From assembly GCF_010015585.1 (NCBI RefSeq), contig NW_022985068.1, forward strand, positions 707,370-771,369: a stretch of 64,000 nt of DNA, read 5' to 3'. Source of the stretch: Eremomyces bilateralis CBS 781.70 (taxonomy: Eukaryota > Ascomycota > Dothideomycetes > Eremomycetales > Eremomycetaceae). A program made the position numbers and the translations under genes. The notes under the pieces were generated by a model, which saw nothing but the letters and a program-made list of their open reading frames with translations, made no database searches and was not told the DNA's origin. Within the stretch, counting starts at the first letter, position 1; each line of letters opens with the position of its first letter. Positions 10,619 through 22,624 of the stretch are shown in pieces.

Positions 10619-13133
10619 ATGCTCTTCAAAAGTTTATCCTGGTTGTATTTATGGCCTGTGTTCGCGAGTCAGTCAACAGGCACAACAGCGCTACAGAGTC
10701 GAGACGGAGAACCGAGCGTCCTGAATTGCGCAGATCCGGCGTCGACTTTGCATCTCAGTGATCCGCCATACGAGAACTTCTTTTATTCCGATTGCCACTC
10801 GGCAGGTCAAGTGGTGGTGACTAGTCCCGCACCGGATAGCAATCTGACCATAATTGGACCGCGCCTCCTCGTAAGCCTCTAGTTGATGAGCTTTTACCAG
10901 ACACTAACCTCTGCCCAAGGTTGCCTGGCCTGCCGGAAATAGCGGGATCGTGTCCTTCTTCGAACCAGAGAATGGACTAAACGGGACGTTGGGAATCAGC
11001 CTCGCAAACTTCTCGTCCGTTCAGCAGCCGCTTCAAGGGATCTATGAAGAAGGCCGCTCACCCAACCCATATGTCGGCATCTCGGGATTGCTCCAGTTAA
11101 ATGGTTCTGCATTGTTGTCAGTCGCAATCCTCGGCAGTATAAGGAACATCCGAGACTTTACAGAAGGTCCTAGTATTCTTGAACCACTGATCCAGAATGC
11201 GACTGCATTTTCCGTTGACGATTCCGGTGTCGCGTTGATCCAAAGGACGTGGTTCGATAATGAGACAGAGACACGCCTATCGTTCGCGGCTGCTGGAGAC
11301 GTGGACTCCCGACCTGAGATCGGGAATCAGACGGTCCGCTTCGCAGCCGGCACATATGTCTTCAATGCTTCTTTTAACTACCCGCAGCTGGAGCAGCTCA
11401 GCTCTCAGGAAGTTTTGAACCCCGTTGCAAGAGACCTCATCTCTCAGAATCCCGATGAAACGGCTTCGTTGTCATTCCTGTCATACAAGGACAAGCTTCT
11501 CGCCGGGGCGTGGCGCTTTCTGACATATTTTGGTCGGGATAGTATGATATCGGCTCTGCTTCTTCAGCCGATATTAAGTGAAGGCGAAGGCAGCGCTATC
11601 GAGGCTGTGATCGAAGCCGTCTTGGAGCGGATTAATCGTACCGATGGTACTGTAGCCCATGAAGAAACAATCGGAGACCACGCTACGTATTTGAGTATCC
11701 AGAACAACGAAACCTCGACCGCACCACAGTACGATTACAAGATGGGTAAGTTGACCTTTCTTCCAAGCCAACGAGAATTTAAACAGACCCTAATTCTCTC
11801 ACAGTTGACACGGAATACTTTCTTCCTGTCCTTATGAAGAATTATTTCCTCGACGCGGAGACTGGAAGGCAGCGCTCCGAGGCATTCTTCAGCACGCAAG
11901 CCAGTATCAACCCGGATAACGAGGGACTAGCATATGCGGATTTGGCGCTGGTGACGGCGGAGCGGATCATGAATACTTCGGCTCCATTCGCCTCAGACAG
12001 AGGACAAGTGAAGGGCAATTTGATACGTTTGAAGGAAGACCAGGTATTTGAAGCGACGTTGCCCCATCCTTTCCACGTTAATGCAGGATAGGTCGTTGGT
12101 GAGTGGCGAGACAGTACGTACGGTATTGGCGGCGGACGAATCCCGTATGATGTAAATGTTGCTCTTGTTCCCGCCGCGTTACGGGCAATCCAAGCGCTCT
12201 CAGCTGTCGGACTTTTTCCCACTCATCCTGAATGGGAGAAAACCGCCGGTTCCTTTGCTCAGACATGGGAGGATAACACGCTTCAATTCTTCAAGGTCAG
12301 CGCACCTCCCTCGCTACTGAAAGGAACCTAACACCTTTGTAGGTCACAGTTCCAGCAGACGAAGCTCGAGACTTGGTCGACGCATATGTCTCTGAGTCTG
12401 GCTTTTCAGGTCCCTCGGAGAGTGACGGCATCGTATCCGATGTTGTGTACCATGGCCTTGCTTTAGACGGGAACTACAACCGGTCGATTGTAAAGGTCAT
12501 GAATAGCGACGACTGTTTCCGTCTATTCTTCTTGAACACTACCGACCAAACGCAGCTGAGCCACTTTTTGAACCAGACCGCTGCCCATGTTTTGCAGCCA
12601 TTCCCGGTAGGATTGTCAACCTCAGTGGGGATTCTCGTGGCCAACCCAGCCTATGGAGGGGATCCGGTGTAAGTATTTCGCCTAAGAATCGCCTCCTCTC
12701 CTCTTACGATTTACAGGTATACGGCAAACTTTACGAACAACTCATACCATGGGACGGTTGTTTGGGGGTGGCAACTCGCCATGCTTGCCAAGGGACTGGA
12801 ACGACAACTCGGTCGTTGCGACGGCGAGTCAAACCCCGGCTTTTGCGCCGACCCAAGCATCTATGATCATGTCCGCGAAGCATATAATCACCTTTGGGAC
12901 ATCCTCGAGGCGAATAGGGCCGCACTGGGAAGCGAGGTGTGGAGTTGGGTGTATGATGGGGGGTACAAGCTGACTCCACTGGGGGCCCTTCCTCCTCCAC
13001 CAGGCTCCAATCCTACCGAGTCAAATATCCGCCAATTGTAGGTTCGTTGTGTACAACTATAGGACATAGACTAACTGCCATTAGGTGGAGCTTGACATTC
13101 TTGGCGGTAACTCGAAATGAGGCTTTTAGATAG
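10619..13133 (+). CDS. Secreted GH133-like (debranching-type) glycosidase
   Basis: Seven exons (10619-10870, 10920-11745, 11805-12043, 12092-12295, 12343-12668, 12717-13037, 13085-13133) encode 738 residues. A hydrophobic N-terminus (LSWLYLWPVFASQ) is a likely signal peptide, and many NxT/NxS sites suggest an extracellular glycoprotein. The block LAGAWRFLTYFGRDSMISALLLQ resembles the WFGRD motif of the amylo-1,6-glucosidase domain of glycogen debranching enzymes, and later blocks (GEWRDSTYGIGGGRIPYDVN, GTVVWGWQLAMLAKGLERQL) fit an (alpha/alpha)6 barrel. Length and secretion differ from the large cytosolic debranching enzyme. Substrate is unknown; an alpha-glucan is the best guess by analogy. 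All exons join in frame and no lesion is visible, unlike the catalase next door. Confidence 0.75.
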
Positions 13134-13373
13134 CCTGACTGCGAGGAGAAATGGTCTCGGTGACATTTGCCGTACGAGATTTGTATGGCTGATGGATCTT
13201 GGATAAGATCCTTTTCTAGGCTGCCATTGGTCTATAGAAATTTCTCGCCTGCTCAAAACACCGGACTGCATATAATCATAAGAGCAGAACCGCACACAAT
13301 ACCCAACGATGACTTAAATACCAAACTGACTGCATGTCCTAAAATACGCCACATTATGCATAATGCACCCGGA

Positions 13374-14814
13374 TCAATTATGCTCAATAGGTGTCTCGGG
13401 TAGCAGTGGCTCGGTCTCGCCGTCCTCGCTTGGGATACAGGCTGCTAGAGGCGGCCGAACCAAGTCGTTGAAAAGGAAGGTTCCGTACACCAGCATCGCG
13501 AAGCCCAGAACCTGAAGCCACTTGAAACTCTCCCAGCCAAGGCCGAGCGACACCATCCAGATAAACAATGTCCTGCACGTGTCGACTATGGACCGAGATG
13601 TTGCTGAGACACTCCTTGTCAAGCTGAGGCCGAAAAAATTGAAACCACTGGAAGCCAAGGTTAGCACATGTAAAACTAACGCTGGCGTAGCAACGGTCGC
13701 CACTTACCAAATGGAGATCATGATCAGAATGCTGCTAATGCCAATCGCTCGGTTTCCAAACAGCTCTTTGAGTCCCTCCTGAGCGTCAAAGTAGCCATAT
13801 TGCCCCGCAGCCGTGCTCCCATACGCAGCATGCAGAATAATCATGCCGATGACCGTCACCGAGAACCCCCAGATGCCCTCCCACCCCACCGCCGTAAGCG
13901 GATCGACCGAGTACTTCTCCATGAGTCGCTCTTCCACCACAAACTGAGTGGCCGTGAAGACCTGCGCGAAGGCAATGCAGAGAACCCCGAGGATGGTTTT
14001 GACCGCGACCGACAACTCCACTTCCCGAATCTCGTCGACAGTGCCCCGGACGATAGCCTTTGCACCGTATGCCACGGCACCCAGCGTCGACGCCTCTTCG
14101 CCAGGGGGCAGCAGCGTTTCTCGACCCTCGACCACGCCTGCGAGTCCGACGACAGCGACACCGGTGACGACGATGAAGAGTGCGAACCACTTGTACAGGT
14201 GAAGGTGGCGCTTGAGGAAAATCACGCTGAACAACCCGACGAATAGAACCAGGGCGCCTCTCGTCATTTGATAGATGCTCGCCGCGACGAACAACAGGCC
14301 GCCGTTCATGAGTGTCGTCCCCGCGATATCGCAGCATGCCGGTAAGGCAAGGTAGACGACCTTATATCCGCTAAGCGGGATCCGTTCCGGATGGGCGGCA
14401 CCCAGCGGTTTCCTGGGCGGTCCTTCTGATTCGCTACCGTTCGGTGCCGCCGGCGTGTCTACATCATCGTCGGTGGCATCGGATTGGGGAACCGGGTCGT
14501 AGCCGGAGCTCTTCCGGGCTTGGTAGCTCTTGTAGATCTGGCCGCAGAGAATGATGAGACAGGAGCCCATCTCGCCGACGAACATCTGGGCGGTCTGGAG
14601 AACGGGCTGCCGGAAGGTTTCGCGTTCCATAGGATCGGGGGAGTCGCAGTTCCGGACGCATTGATTGTCCTGTTCGAGGGGCGAGTTAGCAAGATGCCTA
14701 GGAACGCCCAACCCGGATTCCTTTACGAACCTGATACTTAGTGAGCAGAGTATTACACACGCCCGTGAGTAGCATCATCCCCACGAGGAACGGGATGAGT
14801 GATTTGGAGGCCAT
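13374..14814 (-). CDS. SLC35F6-like drug/metabolite (EamA superfamily) transporter
   Basis: The protein belongs to the SLC35F6 family of multi-span membrane proteins in the drug/metabolite transporter superfamily; animal members are lysosomal or mitochondrial-associated and the transported substrate is unclear. Three exons (14731-14814, 13708-14669, 13374-13647) give 439 residues. Markers are the N-terminal helix SLIPFLVGMMLLTGVCNTLLTKYQ, QTAQMFVGEMGSC, the DIAGTTLMNGGLLFVAASIYQM helix with its TRGALVLFVGLFSV continuation, and FNFFGLSLTRSVSATSRS followed by a CRTLFIW helix. A low-complexity acidic loop (residues ~85-130) sits between helices 2 and 3. I start at the ATG at 14814; an upstream in-frame extension to 14922 has no helix or similarity. 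The gene tail-to-tail neighbours the glycosidase, only 240 bases apart. Confidence 0.88.
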
Positions 14815-15848
14815 GATGGCGGTAGAGTCCAAGTGACTCGTATCAGTCGTATGGATGCGATGCCCCTCAACTAAGGTCGCAATATCAACTCTATCAGTCC
14901 GGCACAGCGATGAGGACAACAAACAAGAAAGATCAGGGGATTCAAAGATAAAGGCCCGGTTTGATAGCGACCATCAGGCTCCAGCTTTGCAAGAACAAAG
15001 CGACTTGAAGTTGGTTGAGAGGGCAGTGTCACTAACGATCGGACTGCTTCTGGGGAGTGGTGTCAACTGATAGCATTGCCGGAGACAGTGGAGCGGCTGG
15101 ATTGATGACGCCAAGGGGGCAGGCGTCAAGGGTCCAATCAGGGTCCCTGGTTTGATATGCCCCTGTCAACCCCGGCCTCCATTGAAAGCAGGAGCGGAGG
15201 ATCGACTGTGGCTGTAATATGTGGCTGAGGGTTGAGCCACAACTGCCTTCCCGTCCCTCTCTGCTGCCGTTTCCGCCACTGTTTCAGTTCGAGCAGTCCT
15301 CCACTGCTTTCCTCTGACATGAATCCGGGCGATGCAGCGTCGATCGATGCATGCGTACCACCATGGCTGCGCAGGTAGCACCATCTCATCAAGGTCACTG
15401 CAGATGCACAGCATGATTGAGCCATGGCCCTTGAGCCAGTCGTATCCAGTACAGGACCAGGCAGCTTACCCATCACTTACAAACAGAGCATTGGGTCTAT
15501 CGCATGGTTCCTTCTGGACATGCTTATCGCTGTCCATACCTCATATTAAAACCTAGTAGATGCTGAGTAGATGCCCGCAATGCCGGCGAGCAAAGGAGTG
15601 CTTCCCCCCTGCAGTTGGACCATCCAGGTAAAATACTGCCCGTCGGTTCTGCAAAGACAAATCCGACGCACCCATTTCGCTTGAAAAAGCCCGCTCGTTG
15701 CCCTGATGGTATCCCCAAGACGCCTGCGAATGAATAATATACAATGCGCTCCCAAACCCGGCGCACGGAACTCGACATATCCAACTTTTCTGTGACTGTG
15801 CCGTGCAAAAATCATGAAACCGTGACGCAAACCGATCCTCGCCCAGGA
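14815..15848. other. Intergenic, no gene seen
   Basis: About 1 kb between the SLC35F6-like start and the 3' end of btgC. Overlapping open frames exist on both strands between 15138 and 15830, but none shows a domain, signal peptide or splice support. Confidence 0.45.
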
Positions 15849-18148
15849 CTATACCGTCTGTCCACCGCAATCGGGGATCTTGACTCCTGGCTTCAGGTTT
15901 CGGTTGACGTCCATCAGACCCCATTTATCCTCCCACTGCTGGTCTTCGGTGTTGAATCGAATTTTCCACGGCTCGTCGAACGCTTCGAACCTGCGGGCTG
16001 GGTCAGCGGTCACGCTTCTGCAAGTCAGGATGACATCGCAACATACCAATAATACTCTGTGCCGTTCTTGAGCGCCTGACACACCCAGTCGTTCATGAAC
16101 TGATTCATCTCGGGAATGCCCGCCACAGCCCCGGCCGTTGGGCTGGAGCACTTCGGGTTGGGGGCGCAGTCGTTCCCGCCTTCGCTGGGCCAGCCGACTT
16201 CGGAGATGATCTGCCGCTTGTTCGTGCCGGCGGACGCGGGGATGTCGTTCTCCTGCCAGAACGTCCAGGTCCAGGACGCGGCCACGTCGATGGCGACGCC
16301 GCCGAAGAACGGATGGATGTTTGACATGATGACGTCCACGTAGGTGGCCAGGGTAGTGGTCCACGACGACCCTAGGTCGGACGTGGCGAGGGGGAGCTTG
16401 ACGCCTTTGGAGGTGAGGTTGGATTTGACGTTCTGCAAGAATAAGCCGAGCTGAGACTCGGTCATGTCTTTCCGGAACAAAATCTCGTTTCCGACCACGA
16501 GACCTTCGAACGGGTCATCGCCGTACTCGTCGAGAATATCCCACATTTGAGACATTTGGCGGTCGTTTGTGGTTTGATTAGTGTCGAGCCAGACTCCGAG
16601 CCACACCTTCATATCTTTGAGCGCCAGCCGATCGATGGCATGGAGGACTAACTGGGTTTGGTTGCAGTCAGTCCCATACATGCGCAGCTTATTACTGAGT
16701 TGGGAGAGGACGGCCACGTCGCGCGTCACGTTGTTTTGGCTGGGCGGGTTGACTAGGCAGTCCGGGTATTGGGAGTTCAGCGGAGTGTAATCCATCCCAG
16801 GGAACACTCTGTGGAGGTCTGGATTATTGAGGAGCGCCTTGATCTCCTTGGAGTCTTTGGACAGGTCCCCGCTGGCGTCGTCTTCGGCTGCTGTTTGTCC
16901 ATTCGTCCCACCATCTGAGGCGGGGTCCTTATTTTTATTGGCCTTCTGGGAGCCCAGAATGCCACCCACAACAGCACCGGCGATGATGGCCAGAATGACC
17001 AGGACCACAACCACGGTAATGATCCATCGTTGCTTCTTCTTGCCCGCCTGCTGCTGGGAGAGCCACTCGCTCTTTTCGGCGGCTTCGCCCGGTGTCTCGG
17101 GCCCCTGACCTCCGCTTCCATCATGAGCCTTGGATGCGGCCAGCACACCGCCCGCAGCGGCACCGGCTGCTCCGGTTGCAACCAGACCGCTAGTAGCGGG
17201 GCTCTGTCTCGATCTTCCAAGGCTCAGAACCGACCGTCGAGCAGGGTTGGCGTGTTGTAGACCGTCGTCTCCGTCGTCTTCGATCGACGTTGGATCGATG
17301 CCTCCCATTTCGGCGGTCCGAGGGTCCAGGTAACTGGAATGCCGATACGGATTGTCCGAGTATCCAATAGGGCGAGCATTATAGATTTGATCTTGAGAAT
17401 GTCCATCGTACTGATAAGGATAAGAGGGGCCCGGTCCAGGCCCAGGTCTGGGTCCGGGGCCTGGACTTCCCATACCCGGGCCAGTCGCCGCCCCAGAGAG
17501 GGGCTCCGATGACATATTTGATGCTTGAGAGTATGCATTGGGTCGAAACATTGCGGGATCCTCTCCATAGAATCCGTCCGTATCATAGTCCATGTGCGGT
17601 GGGAGACCGGTGCCGCTCACTCCATTCCCCGATCTACCCCAGTTGTCGATGTCTCGAAGAGCGTCCGGGCCGCCCATCGCTACTCCAGCTCCTGCTCCAC
17701 CAGCGGCTGCGGCAGCCATGCCAGCATTGTTTCGCCCGTTCGATCCGTAGTAGCCACCGGCACCGTATTCATGTGGTGGGCTGCGGTTGGGTTGCCGCTG
17801 TGGTGACGGTGGCTTTGGGTATCCGCCAGCGCTGGCTCCTGGAGCGAGGTTCCGAGATTGGCTCTGTTGTCGCCACTGGTTCTGAGATCCGTCAGGATTT
17901 GATCCCGGTGCTATCCCGTACTGGCGCTGCGATTGTAGGTGTTGATATGATGGAGATTGCTGGGGAACGTGCCCATGTTGCGGTGGCAGCGGGCGCATGT
18001 CGTCGTCGGTGGGTTCTCTGCGAGCGTCGTGCGGCTCATTGATGCGAGGACCGTCGTCTCGATATGTTTCTGTGTATTCTTGATGGGCTGGCGGATTATG
18101 TTGGTTAGATGCTCCGCCCAAGTTGGCGGCAGGGGGATCTTGCGACAT
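15849..18148 (-). CDS. btgC: Glucan endo-1,3-beta-glucosidase, transmembrane GH17
   Basis: This cell-wall enzyme hydrolyses beta-1,3-glucan and is involved in wall remodelling. Two exons (16047-18148, 15849-15990; 56-nt intron) encode 747 residues. The N-terminal ~370 residues are a Pro/Gly/Ser/Tyr/Gln-rich cytoplasmic region. A basic KKKQR stretch and a single helix ([20 protein letters not shown]) make it a type II membrane protein. The GH17 domain follows, with the acid/base Glu in VVGNEILF and the nucleophile Glu in [12 protein letters not shown]. The short last exon supplies FEAFDEPWK and a closing IPDCGG. The architecture matches Aspergillus BtgC and its yeast relatives Scw/Bgl-like membrane forms. 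Intact. Confidence 0.93.
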
Positions 18149-21100
18149 GGTGTTTCGGACAAATAGAGGGATCAGCCGAGTAACAAGGGCAGCAGGGCAC
18201 GATGACCGACGGGCGGGTGAGGATTGAGGAGAGCCCTGTGATTCCGAGCACTAAGGCTCCGATCACATAAGAATTATGAGATTAAGAGTGTATAGAATAC
18301 TGCCGCGGTGGATGATAACGAGATTTGCAAGCGCAAGGGAACTCGCAAGGAGATCGACTCGGATTGTTTACGGTTGGATTAGCAAACAGGGTCTTTCATT
18401 CGAGACCAGTCTCGAGTGACTGGTTGGCGAAGAAAGAACAGCGCATTTGTAAAGATGGAATTTGCAACCAAAAGGTTCAAGATTAGGGAATTAGATAGAC
18501 GGTTCGAAAGTTGTTCGGGAAGTGTTTGACATTTGACAGTTGACAGTTCACCAGACGAGTTGACCAGACGAGTTGGCGATGGCCGAGAAATGCGGTGGTT
18601 GCCCGTAGCGGGCGGTGGTGGGGATTTGAAGAGGTGGTTGCAGAGGAGGTCAGGGACTCAGGGAGGGACTCAGGGTTTATTCATGTTGCTGGGACACCGG
18701 ACGATCTGATCGCCGCCTCTAGTGCCATGAGCAAGTGTGTGTGCCGTGTAGTGCAGGCTCCAGATTGTGGAGGTTACAGTGTACTCAGTAGCTTCCCTGG
18801 GCGCCCATGTGCCCGCCCACTCCCCAGCAACACAGCACCAGCCCGGCCAGCCCACCGGCGCCTGTCCAGCCCACTGCCAGCCCGTTGCCCAGCCCCGTGA
18901 TCTAATAACCACCCAAAATCCCCAGTCCTCTCCGGATGGGTCTCCAGCTCGGCAGGACGGCAGGTCGGAGAGTCTCTCACCACGATTTCTGAAATTTAAA
19001 ACCCTCAGCCTGCACTGGATGTGTAAAAATAGCGCGGCAACTGCAATAGTGCGGCACTGCCGAGTTCCAACCTGCCTATTGTTAGTTTGTCACCTTGAGG
19101 TACCTAATAATACTAGACTGCCACGCTCAAGAATCAATAATGATCAACGTATTCCGTATAGATGGAACATTGGTCTCTTCATCCTCTGATCGTCTGATGT
19201 CTCACTCCATTCTTTGTATTGGACATTCTTACGCATCCAGGTTGCTGCTCGCTCAATGAACCGACCCCACCGAGGGTTACTACCCGGTGGTTAAATGCCG
19301 GTCACCGTAGCTTAACCAAAAGCTAAGCTTGATCGCAGCGACCTAGAAGAGGGGAATGATAAATATTAATAGGAAGAGGCTCCATGTGAGTTACAAGTAT
19401 TTCCTCGTCTTCACATTCCACCCGTCTCACGTAACTTGAAGAACTCGGTCGTGAGGCGTGAGGGGTGAGGGCAGGCTGGAACTGGGGGTACCGAATACAG
19501 CAGGGATAGTCCTCTGGAAAATCGCTCAAATGAATAAAAAGGCGAAATATTAGTAAGATTGCCGGGCTCTCATTCACCCGGCATGCCGCTCCAAGCTTCT
19601 CGTATCAGGGCATCGTCTGAGTCGGGGTGTCTGACCCAAGAAAGAAGGTTGGGACTTGGGAGGGTACATGGTGTCAGGAGTCAAAACCCGACGTTCCATC
19701 TCTTTCGGAGGTCTCATATTAGAACGATTCGAATATTGAACGGACGGGAGGCGATTCGGTCTCAAATAGCTAGCACATATATATCTCCTGTCCGGGAATC
19801 GTCGAAGGGAGCACGATCGGCGACAAAAGAAAGTTCTCGGGCGGTCCCTAGTTCGGTGTTCACTGCTGCGGTTGTGTAGCCCGAGTATTGGAGAAATAGT
19901 AGTAAATCTCCGAGCAGGTCGCTCGTAGCGGCCCATCGCCCATCAGTCATCAGTCATCACTGCACGATACAGCGAAGAGATGTAGTGAAGCTATTCGCGG
20001 ATAAGTTCAGATATAAACCCCTGCGACGACGTTTAAATTATCCGTTGCCTTCCGCGATTGCCGCAGAAGGATGCATGTGCCTGTTATCATGTTGTGTGAG
20101 CAAGGCTGAAAGTTTGTCCTGAACCTTGAACCTCCCTGCAATCGGCTCAGTCTCGAAGGCTAGAACATCGGATCTGCGAGAATCGTAGACCGCTTAGAAG
20201 ATGATCCACATGCCCACATGCCACAAAGTGTGACTGATACGGAAAAGATCTGTGAGCAGGAATCTCGCTTCTCAATAGATTCCAGAACACTATTAAGGAA
20301 ACCCTTCTGGATATTAATGGACCTTCCTTAGGCCTTGTTGGCTATAGTAGACGAAAGCCCCTGGAGTGAGTGAGATGTGATATTTAAAGGTTGGAAGACC
20401 TGCAGAACATCTTAATGCTAACACAGCTGCTCTGAATGGTCAATGGCGTATTTACTCTACAATTACGGCCTTCGAGAGACTATCACACGACCACGATTGT
20501 CGGTCAGTGACTCAGTGGTCACTGGTCAGACCTGAAAGATACTCTCCCAGCATGGCATCTTACCTCAACATTATGTAGTAGGCTACCTACCTACTCAACT
20601 GTCGGGAATCACGACAGGGCCTTGCAGGCTGCAGCACGACGACAGAAGCGGGAGCGAATGAAAGAACCCCGTTGGCCAAGACGGTCTCGGGGATTAAATG
20701 TCACGAAGGGACGATCCCATCTCATTTCAATGCAAGCTCTTTGAAGTCTCGATGTTGCGAAATGGAAGGGCTGTGGTCCACCCGCGGTTTCTGGACATCG
20801 GACAGGATTTTGTCCAACCCGAATCTGCAACGCTTGGGATCGTATTCGGTTGAGTAGGAACTCCTCCTTGAAGCAGTCTGTCTCGATGCCGACGACAGAT
20901 TGTCTGAATGTGCAGCTAGGATTTGAGGGATTTCTGCTTCATGGATTAATATGCATGCGGTGGTAACGACGCTGAGTACCGTTGTGGTAATAGGATGACT
21001 GAAGGTGACCGTGCGGCTTATTCTCTCGTAGGTATCAGTATGATCACATTATTCATAATCCTTTGGCATTTACTTGATATATCCGAACGCCGAAGGAGTC

Positions 21101-22402
21101 GGGTGTTGTACCCCAGTAATAGTCACAGCCTACAGAGAACAGGCGTCGAGTGATAAAATGGAGTTGGTCCCATTATTCATTGAAGAAACCAGGCACGTTG
21201 GCAGTTGGATTTTCGACTTCGGTCTTCATTCTTCAAAGAGTTCAATCAATCAAATCACGAAAGGCTGAAACCCACCGCAACCGGCCAGACCGATCTCGTG
21301 CCTGTTCAAAGGCCCACATTGGAGAGACGATCCCTCGCATCTCGATTCATCTCGACGTCTAGACCGCACAAAGCCCAGAGAAAGTCGGCGATGCACTAGA
21401 GACGATCGTTCCGAGTTCCCCTAATCTATCCAAGTTCCAGGCTTCCAGAGTTCCAGGCTTCCAAGTTCCAGGGGATCTTCAAGGCTAGGCACTCCCGAGT
21501 CTCCCGTCTCTCCGAGAGAAACTGCAAACAAAAGGCCGAAAGCCAAAAAAATCTGAAACGGCGAACCAATCATCCATCCCGTATCCTGATACCTGCTATC
21601 TCCCTTGCGTTCTTGCGCGACCTGTTGGCACACGGCTTGTGAAGTTACCAAGGAGTAATATCTGGACGCCGTTGATACAGAGGCCCTGCATCTGGGTCCG
21701 CCCTTTCAATTTTTCCAACCTGCAATCTCAAGCCGCGGGAGGGTCAAACCCTCAATTCCGTGCGGTGGGAAGCATAGATACTAATTAGACAGCATACAAA
21801 TAAGCCGGTTACCGCTGGAAGCTGGACGCCTGCATCGACTTGCATAAGTTTAGTTTGCATTCGAGAGACCATTCTACAGTCCCTTCACGCTTCCGTCACT
21901 CCCTCGTCGTCCAGTCTTCGTCCAGTTTTCTTGCTTGCGCGTCGGTCTTAGCGTCCACCCCCACTTCCGCTAAATCCCTCCAAACCTGCTGCCGGACAGC
22001 AAGCTGTTGTGAGTCGGTGGCTTACTGGGTTCGCTTGACGGCTTGACGGCTGTCTTAAAGCGCCCCTACATCATCGGACAACAATTCCAAAGCGGTTGGC
22101 ACAGTTGTGCACCCACCGATTGCATCATTATATTTCCATCATATGCCGATCTGCCCACGTCCAAGACCCATCGGATTCTTAAATTCCCCCATCGCCTCCA
22201 CCGAGATTTCGGAGTCAAAACACAGAGATTCACCCTTGGATTCCTAGACCCGATCATCAGTTAATCAATACCTCATCAAGGACGTCCACGGGCTCCACCA
22301 ACACCCAGATCCACAGTCCCCGAAGATCCTGGCGCATTCTCTGGTCCTCGACTCTGCTACACCACAGCCTCCACAACGACCACAGGAACTCCACCAAACA
22401 TA
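18149..22402. other. Long gene-poor region
   Basis: In 4.25 kb I find no frame with recognisable domains. The first ~700 bases are the btgC promoter/leader side. The open frames at 18595-18983, 19323-19936 and 20609-21400 overlap on opposite strands and have no codon or splice signature. The stretch 21830-22402 is pyrimidine- and C-rich with short uORFs, and fits a long 5' leader of the small ORF at 22403. A short imperfect repeat of GTTCCAGGCTTCC units lies at about 21430-21475. Confidence 0.4.
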
Positions 22403-22624
22403 ATGTTTTCCTGTATAAACTACGAACGGGGATGCCGCGGGCGGTCCAACTCTCCTAATGGCCGCTGCGAATCCTGCCTCCTCCTCAACCTCTCCACGGG
22501 TCGCACAGCCCCTGCGTCATCCACACCATCCTCCGGCTCATCATCGTCCTCCTACTCCGCGATGACTTCGTCCTTCGCCTCCCTGTCGCAAATTCAGCGA
22601 CCGTCAAATTCGGGACAATCATAG
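22403..22624 (+). CDS. Small cysteine-containing protein, unknown function
   Basis: A 73-residue frame begins MFSCINYERGCRGRSNSPNG and continues RCESCLLLNL before a Ser/Thr/Pro-rich tail. The four cysteines (positions ~4, 11, 22, 25) form a compact C-x6-C-x10-C-x2-C pattern that could bind a metal or form disulfides; there is no signal peptide. Supporting points are the ordered head plus low-complexity tail and a C-rich upstream region typical of fungal leaders. The function is not known to me. It may be a coincidental ORF; comparing related genomes for the first 30 residues would decide. Confidence 0.45.
   Translation: MFSCINYERGCRGRSNSPNGRCESCLLLNLSTGRTAPASSTPSSGSSSSSYSAMTSSFASLSQIQRPSNSGQS

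Noticed and set aside
16777-17586. Long ORFs inside btgC in other frames and on the other strand
   Set aside because: They arise from the low-complexity, GC-rich coding sequence of btgC.
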